Assembly (NCBI RefSeq): GCF_934372025.1
Contig: NZ_CAKROJ010000026.1
Span: 1-31,307 of the forward strand
Direction of reading: 5' to 3'
Source: an uncultured Blautia sp.
Lineage (GTDB): Bacteria; Bacillota; Clostridia; Lachnospirales; Lachnospiraceae
Length of the DNA: 31,307 nucleotides
This document shows positions 16,121 through 22,253 of this stretch, piece after piece. The position numbers and the translations under genes are program-made. Each line of letters opens with the position of its first letter. Positions within the stretch are counted from its first letter, which is position 1. The notes beneath the pieces were generated by a model, which was not told the DNA's origin, ran no database searches, and saw nothing but the letters and a program-made list of their open reading frames with translations.

Positions 16121-17374
16121 ATGAGAACATCCAATTACAGGAAATTTAAAATAACAAAAAAACAGGCAAAAATAATCGGAGGAGTCATCGGGACATCCGT
16201 GATGGCTGGAATTATTTTTTTCTTTGCTTTTTTTCATGTGTCAAAGATAGAAGTGATGGAAAGCAGTCATTACACAAAAGAAGAACTGGAAGAAATTGTT
16301 CTTAAGGGGGCTTTTTCATCCAATTCAGTGCTGGCTCCGATCATATGTTCCAGAAACAATGTGCAGGATATACCTTATATAGAAGGCTATTCTGTCAGCA
16401 GAGCGGGAAGGAATACGATTGTGATCAGTGTGCGGGAAAAGAATGTGGTAGGCTGTATTTCATATCTGGACAGTTATATTTACTTTGACCGTAATGGAAT
16501 ATTTGTGGAAGGTGAAAAGAACAGGGATACATCTGTTCCATATTTTGAGGGAGTTCAGTTAAAAAAAGTGATCATGAATGAGAAACTTCCAATCAAGTCA
16601 ACGATACTCAATACGGCAGTTGCACTTTCTACGATCTTTGCTAAAAATGATCTGGTTCCGGATTACATCCAGCTGGAAGAAGATTCAACGATAGATCTTA
16701 TATATGGAGATATTACAGTAAAGCTTGGAAAGGATAAATATCTGGAAGACAAAATGTCCAGAGCAATTGCAATACTTCCACAGATTACGGGAGAAAAGGG
16801 AATCCTCCATATGGAGAATATCTCAGAAATTTCAAAGACAATAACATTTGAAAAAGAGGAAGAAGAAGTAACGGCGGAAAACTGGACCGGTGGTTACGAT
16901 GAAAACGGAGACTACACCGGTGATGGTGAGTATGATGAAAAGGGTAATTATGTGGGGGCAAAACCGAAGACTGCGCTCGACTATGCAATAGAAAACTGGA
17001 TTGGCGGTTACGATGAAGAAGGTGACTATACCGGTTCCGGTGAATATGATGCAAATCTGAATTATGTGGGGGAAGCCCCGACGCAGGAACTCCTGGACAG
17101 TTTTGGAGACTGGACGGGCGGATATAATGAATCCGGTGGTTTTGACGGTGTCAGTGAGTATGACAAAGATGGCAATTATGTGGGAGCAAAACCAGATGAT
17201 ACCGGAACATCAGAACAAACATCCGAAGATTCATCACAGGAAAATACGGATGAATCTTCCAATGACAGCAGCGATGATGAGAACTCGGATTATGAAAGCG
17301 AAACAGATGAATACAGTGAAGAGTGGTCAGATGACGGGGATCAGGAGTACACAGACGAAGAGGATTATGAGTAG
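16121..17374 (+). CDS. ftsQ: Cell division protein FtsQ/DivIB with repeat-bearing acidic tail
   Basis: Bitopic divisome protein that binds FtsL/DivIC. It has a short basic cytoplasmic tail, a transmembrane helix at about 22-43 (GVIGTSVMAGIIFFFAFF), then a POTRA domain starting HVSKIEVMESSHYTKEELEEIV and the FtsQ beta domain with RAGRNTIVISVREKNVVG. The conserved part ends near residue 245. The remaining ~170 residues are three 38-residue repeats (16877-17218) and a Ser/Asp/Glu-rich end, which make this 417-residue protein much longer than typical FtsQ/DivIB of about 260. The SD is weak (ACAGG about 10 bases upstream). It sits 45 bp after murA and upstream of ftsZ. Confidence 0.88.
   Translation: MRTSNYRKFKITKKQAKIIGGVIGTSVMAGIIFFFAFFHVSKIEVMESSHYTKEELEEIVLKGAFSSNSVLAPIICSRNNVQDIPYIEGYSVSRAGRNTIVISVREKNVVGCISYLDSYIYFDRNGIFVEGEKNRDTSVPYFEGVQLKKVIMNEKLPIKSTILNTAVALSTIFAKNDLVPDYIQLEEDSTIDLIYGDITVKLGKDKYLEDKMSRAIAILPQITGEKGILHMENISEISKTITFEKEEEEVTAENWTGGYDENGDYTGDGEYDEKGNYVGAKPKTALDYAIENWIGGYDEEGDYTGSGEYDANLNYVGEAPTQELLDSFGDWTGGYNESGGFDGVSEYDKDGNYVGAKPDDTGTSEQTSEDSSQENTDESSNDSSDDENSDYESETDEYSEEWSDDGDQEYTDEEDYE
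16877..17218 (+). repeat. Three 114-bp tandem repeats in ftsQ (38 residues each)
   Basis: Units start at 16877, 16991 and 17105, exactly 114 bp apart. The shared protein core is W-T/I-GGY-D/N-E-x-G-D/G-Y/F-x-G-x-x-EYD-x-x-x-NYVG, followed by a variable linker. DNA identity between units is only moderate, so the protein pattern is kept by selection or the duplication is old. Confidence 0.9.
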
Positions 17375-17467
17375 GAATACAGGAACTCTCCGCGGGAAAT
17401 ATCTCGTGTGGTAACTTACTGTGTGCCGAATAATAGTGAAAAAAGTATAAAAAAACAAAAATAGTAG

Positions 17468-17496
17468 TTGATTAATTCGAAAAAAAACTATATGAT
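17468..17496 (+). promoter_or_regulatory. Sigma-A promoter of ftsZ
   Basis: TTGATT (17468-17473) and TATGAT (17491-17496) are separated by 17 bp. Predicted start is near 17503, about 48 bases before the ftsZ start codon. It lets ftsZ be expressed apart from the upstream dcw genes. Confidence 0.7.
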
Positions 17497-17510
17497 ATAT
17501 TCATATGTAG

Positions 17511-17530
17511 CCTGATAACATGATATCAGG
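17511..17530 (+). promoter_or_regulatory. 5' leader hairpin of ftsZ mRNA
   Basis: CCTGATA (17511-17517) and TATCAGG (17524-17530) pair perfectly around a 6-nt loop ACATGA. The stem begins about 8 bases from the predicted 5' end and finishes just before the SD. There is no U-tract, so it is not a terminator; a role in 5'-end stability is possible. Confidence 0.45.
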
Positions 17531-17550
17531 TAAATAAAGGAGGAAGTACA

Positions 17551-18717
17551 TTGTTAGAGATTATGTCAAATGAAGCTGAGTCCTCTGCAAAGATTATTGT
17601 AATCGGTGTAGGCGGGGCTGGTAATAATGCAGTTAACAGAATGGTGGAAGAGGCCATTGGAGGAGTTGAGTTTGTTGGTGTAAATACTGATAAACAGGCC
17701 CTGACACTTTGCAAAGCTCCAACAGTACTTCAGATTGGTGAAAAGATTACAAAGGGTCTTGGCGCCGGCGCACAGCCGGAAGTTGGTCAGAAGGCCGCTG
17801 AAGAGAGCATAGAAGAAGTGAAACAGTTGATCGAAGGTGCAGATATGGTATTTGTTACCTGTGGAATGGGCGGCGGTACCGGAACAGGTGCAGCACCTGT
17901 TATCGCAGCAGCAGCTAAGGAAATGGGAATCCTGACTGTAGGTGTTGTAACAAAACCTTTCCGTTTTGAAGCGAAAACACGTATGAATAATGCTCTTTCA
18001 GGAATCGAAAATCTGAAGAAGGCTGTTGATACATTAATTGTTATTCCGAATGATAAGCTGCTTGAGATCGTAGATCGTCGTACAACTATGCCGGAAGCTC
18101 TCCGCAAAGCGGATGAGGTTCTGCAGCAGGCTGTTCAGGGTATTACAGACCTGATCAATCTGCCGGCACTGATCAACCTTGACTTTGCAGATGTTCAGAC
18201 AGTTATGACTGACAAGGGCATCGCTCATATTGGTATCGGTGAGGCAAGAGGAGATGACAAAGCTATGGAAGCAGTTCAGCAGGCGGTTTCCTCCCCGCTT
18301 CTGGAGACTACCATCAAAGGTGCAACTCATGTTATCATCAATATTTCCGGAGATATTTCTCTTATGGATGCAAACGATGCGGCAAGCTATGTACAGGAAC
18401 TGACAGGTGAAGATGCAAATATCATCTTTGGTGCAATGTATGATGATTCTGTTGCTGATTATGCAAGAATCACAGTTATTGCAACCGGGTTATCTGATGC
18501 AGCAGCTAAGACAACACCGTTTGGTACAAGAAATAATACAACACCATTTACTGTACGTAAGCCGGCAACCGGTACAGCAGCACCGTCTAACAGCGGTATG
18601 TCAATGCCGAGCTTCAGCCTGCCGACGATGAACAGTGGTTCCTATGCAGGTAAGGTTCCGACCAGTACTGTACAGAAAAAGGATATTCAGATTCCGGATT
18701 TCTTAAGAAACAGATAG
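17551..18717 (+). CDS. ftsZ: Cell division GTPase FtsZ
   Basis: Tubulin-like GTPase that forms the Z ring. It is 388 residues. IGVGGAGNNAVNRM starts the nucleotide-binding domain near residue 18, the tubulin signature GGGTGTG is at 107-113, and the T7 synergy loop NLDFAD is at 210-215. A variable linker of Thr/Ser/Pro/Asn leads to the conserved C-terminal peptide IQIPDFLRNR, the docking site for membrane anchors and regulators. The start is TTG at 17551, 7 bases after AAGGAGGA. ftsA is not upstream as in many bacteria; a SepF- or FtsA-type anchor must be encoded elsewhere. Confidence 0.98.
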   Translation: MLEIMSNEAESSAKIIVIGVGGAGNNAVNRMVEEAIGGVEFVGVNTDKQALTLCKAPTVLQIGEKITKGLGAGAQPEVGQKAAEESIEEVKQLIEGADMVFVTCGMGGGTGTGAAPVIAAAAKEMGILTVGVVTKPFRFEAKTRMNNALSGIENLKKAVDTLIVIPNDKLLEIVDRRTTMPEALRKADEVLQQAVQGITDLINLPALINLDFADVQTVMTDKGIAHIGIGEARGDDKAMEAVQQAVSSPLLETTIKGATHVIINISGDISLMDANDAASYVQELTGEDANIIFGAMYDDSVADYARITVIATGLSDAAAKTTPFGTRNNTTPFTVRKPATGTAAPSNSGMSMPSFSLPTMNSGSYAGKVPTSTVQKKDIQIPDFLRNR

Positions 18718-18740
18718 AATCAGATAATTAAGACATACGA

Positions 18741-18772
18741 AGAGACGCTGTATGAAACAGCGTCTCTTTTTA
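18741..18772 (+). terminator. Intrinsic terminator after ftsZ
   Basis: AGAGACGCTG (18741-18750), loop TATGAAA and CAGCGTCTCT (18758-18767) form a perfect 10-bp stem, followed by TTTTT. It lies between the convergent ftsZ and DUF1540 genes. On the - strand the hairpin is not followed by a clear T-run, so it works best for ftsZ. Confidence 0.9.
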
Positions 18773-18786
18773 AGAATAAAGGAAAA

Positions 18787-19110
18787 TCAGCACTTACATG
18801 AGAATGTATTACATTTTGTTTCATTACATCCATCTGTGCTGCAGCCGGCTACATCAATGGCGGAAGCAGTGCATCTGCACTGATCATTATAGGTGCATTC
18901 CTGCGCTTTACAGTTAATGTTGATTTTATCACAACCACAGTGCGGCGCTTCACAGTTCATAATACCGGCTGTAGAACGGTCGCGAAAACTGCTGCAGCTT
19001 GTTTCATCTGCGCGATGTGCCTGGTCTCCTGTGATTTCAATATCACCTTTGGAACAGAGATTTTGTTCATTGTAAAAGCATTTTGTGGCATGGCATGTCA
19101 GAATTGTCAT
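18787..19110 (-). CDS. Cys-rich protein with two DUF1540 domains
   Basis: A 107-residue cytoplasmic protein of unknown function with 16 cysteines. It contains two DUF1540 units: residues 1-43 (C-x4-C-x-YN-x4-C ... ADETSCSSF) and about 56-107 (C-x4-C-x-YND-x-C ... NETKCNTF). Regular Cys spacing suggests metal binding or disulfides, but no activity is known to me. The start is firmly set by AAGGAGG, read on the - strand about 10 bases upstream of ATG 19110. It is the only - strand gene between the dcw and infC operons, convergent with ftsZ and divergent from infC. I found no convincing sigma-A promoter for it. Confidence 0.85.
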   Translation of the reverse strand: MTILTCHATKCFYNEQNLCSKGDIEITGDQAHRADETSCSSFRDRSTAGIMNCEAPHCGCDKININCKAQECTYNDQCRCTASAIDVAGCSTDGCNETKCNTFSCKC

Positions 19111-19257
19111 AATAGAAGCCTCCTTGTCATAAAATTTTGTAATGCAGTATACAGAACTGTCATGAGTTTAAATACAGTAACAGGACTGAAAACATCATGC
19201 AGAAATAGTATCTACAAAAAGAAATAAAATATGTATTTAAAAAAATAAAAAAACATC

Positions 19258-19286
19258 TTGACATTGAAGAAAAGACATGATATTGT
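19258..19286 (+). promoter_or_regulatory. Sigma-A promoter of infC-rpmI-rplT
   Basis: A consensus TTGACA (19258-19263) and TATTGT (19281-19286) are separated by 17 bp. Predicted start is near 19293, giving a leader of about 280 bases before infC. This accounts for most of the 462-bp gap between the DUF1540 start and infC; the region 19135-19250 is AT-rich and shows nothing else recognisable. Confidence 0.75.
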
Positions 19287-19292
19287 AATCAA

Positions 19293-19477
19293 GTACGTGA
19301 AGAAAACAAAGCAGAGTACACTACTCTCACCTCAGCGCACATGATGCGACTCGGGTTGATATATCGAAGCATTCTGTTACATACTGTATGTTCATCGAAT
19401 GCACGGAGATAAGAAATTCAGGTTTGTTATCCCGGATATAGTTGAGTGTGGAATCTGTCCATGCTCTTTTTTGTTTT
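19293..19477 (+). ncRNA. Structured infC operon leader with attenuator (L20-type candidate)
   Basis: Several stems are visible: CGCA/TGCG around 19337; GCATTC with GAATGC (19370-19402) enclosing ACATA/TATGT; and CGGAGATAA (19404-19412) with TTATCCCG (19427-19434), 8 bp with one bulged A. They are followed by an intrinsic terminator at 19444-19472. The Firmicute infC-rpmI-rplT operon is known to be controlled by L20 binding to its leader, causing premature termination. The location and architecture fit, but I cannot test a match to the Rfam L20 leader here. No T-box motif was seen. Confidence 0.55.
19444..19477 (+). terminator. Attenuator terminator in the infC leader
   Basis: GAGTGTGGA (19444-19452), loop ATCTG and TCCATGCTC (19458-19466) form a 9-bp stem with two G-U pairs, followed by TTTTTTGTTTT. 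It lies about 100 bases before infC and after the predicted promoter, so it must be conditional. Confidence 0.75.
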
Positions 19478-19558
19478 CAAATGTATGAACCAGGGGAGTT
19501 GCTGTGAAGAAAATATACAGTGACTGAGAGTGTCAGGTTATTATTTATTTAGATGTAT

Positions 19559-19575
19559 GGAGGTGTACTACAATT
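19559..19575 (+). promoter_or_regulatory. RBS supporting the AUU start of infC
   Basis: GGAGGTG (19559-19565), 7-base spacer TACTACA, then ATT (19573-19575). The next in-frame ATG is 12 bases further and too far from this SD. No other SD is present between. Confidence 0.85.
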
Positions 19576-20079
19576 AGCAATTTAATGATTAACGAACAGA
19601 TCAGAGACAAAGAGGTACGTTTGATTGGACCGGATGGAGCACAGCTTGGTATTGTTTCTTCCAGAGAAGCATTTGCAAAAGCACAGGAAGCCGGACTTGA
19701 TCTTGTAAAAATCGCACCGCAGGCAAAACCGCCGGTTTGTAAGATTATTGATTACGGTAAATATCGTTATGAACTTTCCCGTAAGGAAAAAGAAGCTAAG
19801 AAAAAGCAGAAGACAATTGACATCAAGGAAGTACGTCTTTCTCCAAACATTGATACCAATGACCTGAAGACGAAGGTTAATGCAGCAAGAAAATTCCTCT
19901 CCAAAGGAGACCGTGTTAAAGTAACATTACGTTTCCGCGGAAGAGAAATGGCACATATGGCAAGCAGCAAACATGTACTTGATGAGTTTGCAGAGCAGCT
20001 TACAGATGTGGCAGTTGTTGAGAAAGCCCCGAAGATTGAAGGAAGAAGCATGACTATGTTTCTCAGTGAAAAGCGTTAA
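19573..20079 (+). CDS. infC: Translation initiation factor IF-3, with AUU start codon
   Basis: Binds the 30S subunit, prevents premature 50S joining and checks start codon and initiator tRNA pairing. From the ATT start it is 168 residues. The N-terminal domain has INEQIRDKEVRLIG. The linker is KKKQKTIDIKEVRL. The C-terminal domain has DLKTKVNAARKFLSKGDRVKVTLRFRGREM. SD GGAGGTG (19559-19565) is followed by a 7-base spacer and ATT at 19573, in frame with the first ATG at 19585; that ATG would have a 19-base spacer. AUU starts are the classic autoregulatory device of infC because IF-3 discriminates against them. First gene of the operon with rpmI and rplT. Confidence 0.93.
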   Translation: MSNLMINEQIRDKEVRLIGPDGAQLGIVSSREAFAKAQEAGLDLVKIAPQAKPPVCKIIDYGKYRYELSRKEKEAKKKQKTIDIKEVRLSPNIDTNDLKTKVNAARKFLSKGDRVKVTLRFRGREMAHMASSKHVLDEFAEQLTDVAVVEKAPKIEGRSMTMFLSEKR

Positions 20080-20164
20080 GCAGTTATCACAGACAGTGTG
20101 CGATCAGCACGTGTTTTGATAATATGAAATAAAAACAGTACCACGAATTAAGGAGGAAATAATT

Positions 20165-20362
20165 ATGCCTAAGATTAAAACTTGTAGAGCAGCAGCAAAA
20201 CGTTTCAAAAAAACCGGAACCGGAAAAATCATGAGAAATAAAGCTTATAAGAGCCATATCTTAACAAAGAAATCTCAGAAGAGAAAGAGAAATCTGAGAA
20301 AAGCTACTGTTGTTGATTCTACAAACCTTAAGAACATTAAGAAAGCACTGCCTTATTTATAA
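20165..20362 (+). CDS. rpmI: 50S ribosomal protein L35
   Basis: A 65-residue, highly basic large-subunit protein. The family pattern is complete: MPKIKTCRAAAKRFKKTGTGKI at the start, HILTKKS(Q)KRKRNLRK in the middle and IKKALPYL at the end. A perfect AAGGAGG lies 8 bases before ATG. It is the middle gene of infC-rpmI-rplT, 85 bp after infC and 44 bp before rplT. One Cys at residue 7 does not form part of any zinc motif. Confidence 0.98.
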   Translation: MPKIKTCRAAAKRFKKTGTGKIMRNKAYKSHILTKKSQKRKRNLRKATVVDSTNLKNIKKALPYL

Positions 20363-20406
20363 TAAGCAGCAGACGATATCGGAAGACAAACAGGAGGAAA
20401 TAAGAA

Positions 20407-20763
20407 ATGGCAAGAATTAAAGGCGGATTAAACGCAAAGAAAAGACATAACCGTACATTAAAACTGGCAAAGGGCTACAGAGGAGCTCGTTCCAAACAGT
20501 ATAGAGTAGCAAAACAGTCTGTAATGAGAGCACTTGCAAGCTCCTATGCAGGACGTAAACAGAAAAAACGTCAGTTCAGACAGCTTTGGATCGCTCGTAT
20601 CAACGCTGCTGCAAGAATGAATGGACTTTCCTACAGCAAAATGATGCATGGTCTGAAAGTTGCAAACATCGACATCAACAGAAAGATGCTTGCTGAACTT
20701 GCAGTAAACGATGCAGAAGGATTTGCAGCACTTGCAGAAATCGCTAAAAAAGCTGTAGCATAA
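20407..20763 (+). CDS. rplT: 50S ribosomal protein L20
   Basis: A 118-residue rRNA-binding assembly protein of the large subunit and the likely repressor of its own operon through the infC leader. The long basic N-terminal helix (MARIKGGLNAKKRHNRTLKLAKGYRGARSK pattern), RKQKKRQFRQLWIARINAA, and the globular end GLSYSKMMHGLKVANIDINRKMLAELA are typical. AGGAGG precedes ATG. The operon ends at a strong terminator 18 bp downstream. Confidence 0.98.
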   Translation: MARIKGGLNAKKRHNRTLKLAKGYRGARSKQYRVAKQSVMRALASSYAGRKQKKRQFRQLWIARINAAARMNGLSYSKMMHGLKVANIDINRKMLAELAVNDAEGFAALAEIAKKAVA

Positions 20764-20781
20764 GTTATAATAAGATTATGG

Positions 20782-20818
20782 AGACCGTGGTTTTAATGAG
20801 AAACCACGGTCTTTTTTT
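20782..20818 (+). terminator. Intrinsic terminator after rplT
   Basis: AGACCGTGGTTT (20782-20793), loop TAATGAG and AAACCACGGTCT (20801-20812) form a perfect 12-bp stem followed by TTTTTT. It closes the infC operon. Confidence 0.95.
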
Positions 20819-20894
20819 GAATTCGATGTCCGCTAGAGGACAACAAGAGTTCATGACAAAAATACAAAATATTAAATAAATCTAAAATTTCTGC

Positions 20895-20923
20895 TTGCAA
20901 TCGTAGAAACTGAATGCTATAAT
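20895..20923 (+). promoter_or_regulatory. Sigma-A promoter of the liv operon
   Basis: TTGCAA (20895-20900) and a perfect TATAAT (20918-20923) are separated by 17 bp. Predicted start is near 20930, about 60 bases upstream of the binding-protein gene. A short inverted repeat (TGTCC/GGACA, 20827-20842) lies further upstream. Confidence 0.75.
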
Positions 20924-20969
20924 CAAGTACATTAAAGCTTTAGCAAATGAAAGTAAAGCGAGCTGAAGT

Positions 20970-20989
20970 ATAAGATAGGAGGATCTTAT
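20970..20989 (+). promoter_or_regulatory. RBS displayed in a hairpin loop before the liv binding-protein gene
   Basis: ATAAGAT (20970-20976), AGGAGG (20977-20982) and ATCTTAT (20983-20989) form a perfect 7-bp inverted repeat whose 6-nt loop is exactly the Shine-Dalgarno. ATG follows at 20991. The stem is A/U-rich and weak, so the SD would stay accessible. Confidence 0.5.
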
Positions 20990-20990
20990 T

Positions 20991-22151
20991 ATGAAAAATA
21001 TGAAGAAAGTACTTGCAGTAACAGCAGCAGTAGCTATGACAGCAGCAATGATGCCAACAGCAGTATTTGCAGACGACGCGGAGACATTTAAGATTGGTGT
21101 CATTGGACCAATGACAGGAGATTATGCACAGTATGGTCTTGGTGTATATCATGCAGCACAGCTTGCAGCTGAAGAAGTAAATGCAAACGGTGGATTCAAC
21201 GGATATAATGTTGAAGTCCTGGCAGCAGGTGATGACCAGGGAGATCCTGAAAAAGCAGTCAATGCATACAATGACCTTCTCGACAAAGGTATGCAGATGC
21301 TTTGTGGTACTGTAACATCCGGTGCATGTATCGCAGTTGGTGCTGAAGCAGCAGAGAGCACATTCCTCTTTACACCATCCGGTACAGCAGTTGACTGTAT
21401 CACATCTGGAAGCAATGAATTCCGTATGTGCTTCACAGACCCGGCACAGGGAACAAAATCTGCAGAGTTCATCGGATCACATGGCCTGGCTACAAAAGTA
21501 GCAGTTCTCTATGATTCTTCCGCAGATTACAACTCAGGTGTCAATGATGCATTTGTTGCAGCAGCAGAAGAAAACGGACTTGAGGTTGTAGCTGACGAAG
21601 CTTACACAGCAGACAGTAATACAGACTTCTCTGTACAGCTTAAAAAAATCAAAGACAGTGGAGCAGAGCTTCTTTTCCTTCCTAACTACTATTCAGACAA
21701 CGCTCTGATTCTCCAGCAGGCACATGACGCCGGAATGGATGATATGAAGAAATTCGGTGTAGACGGTATGGACGGTATCCTTGGAGTAGAAAACTTTGAT
21801 ACTTCTCTTGCAGAAGGCGTTATGCTTCTGACACCATTCTCAGCTACATCTGATGATGAAAAATCCAAAGCATTTGTAGATGCTTATGAAGCAGCAAACA
21901 AAGACGAAGTTCCGAACCAGTTCGCAGCAGATGCATATGATGTAATCTATGCTATGCAGCTTGCAGCAAACGATGCAGGAATCACACCGGATATGTCCAA
22001 CGAAGATATCAGCGCAGCAATGTCTGCATCCATGCTGAACATCGAGCTTGATGGTCTGACAGGTAAAGCTAAATGGACAGAAGATGGTGAATGTGACAAA
22101 GAGCCAAAAGCTTTTGAAATCAAAGACGGCGCTTACGTAGAAATGAAGTAA
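20991..22151 (+). CDS. livK: ABC transporter substrate-binding protein, branched-chain amino-acid type
   Basis: Extracellular receptor of a HAAT-type ABC importer, 386 residues. An N-terminal export signal has a basic start, a hydrophobic Ala-rich core and a likely cleavage after AVFA (residue 27). The mature protein begins DDAETFKIGVIGPMTGDYAQYG and continues with the LivJ/LivK periplasmic-binding fold (AQLAAEEVNANGGFNGY; GTVTSGACIAVG; SSADYNSGVNDAF). There is no lipobox Cys in the first 30 residues, unlike most Gram-positive binding proteins. Ligand is probably a branched-chain or other small amino acid but is not proven. Promoter is just upstream. A strong hairpin follows the gene, expected to give more of this protein than of the permease subunits. 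Confidence 0.9.
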   Translation: MKNMKKVLAVTAAVAMTAAMMPTAVFADDAETFKIGVIGPMTGDYAQYGLGVYHAAQLAAEEVNANGGFNGYNVEVLAAGDDQGDPEKAVNAYNDLLDKGMQMLCGTVTSGACIAVGAEAAESTFLFTPSGTAVDCITSGSNEFRMCFTDPAQGTKSAEFIGSHGLATKVAVLYDSSADYNSGVNDAFVAAAEENGLEVVADEAYTADSNTDFSVQLKKIKDSGAELLFLPNYYSDNALILQQAHDAGMDDMKKFGVDGMDGILGVENFDTSLAEGVMLLTPFSATSDDEKSKAFVDAYEAANKDEVPNQFAADAYDVIYAMQLAANDAGITPDMSNEDISAAMSASMLNIELDGLTGKAKWTEDGECDKEPKAFEIKDGAYVEMK

Positions 22152-22179
22152 AGAAACAGACACTGAAATTCAGAGGACG

Positions 22180-22219
22180 GGGGACGGTTTCCTGTTATCA
22201 CAGGGCCGTCCCCTTTCTT
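22180..22219 (+). terminator. Partial terminator/attenuator between livK and livH
   Basis: Outer stem GGGGACGG (22180-22187) with CCGTCCCC (22206-22213), and inner stem CCTGT (22191-22195) with ACAGG (22200-22204), followed by TTTCTT. The stem is very stable but the T-run is short. No promoter is evident between it and livH, so some readthrough is likely. Confidence 0.8.
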
Positions 22220-22253
22220 GCGCTAATATGACATATTATTAAAGAGGTGCACT

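Noticed and set aside
19293..19572. T-box riboswitch in the infC leader
   Set aside because: No T-box core (AGGGTGGNACCGCG-like) or specifier stem was found; the genes also do not fit a tRNA-sensing theme.
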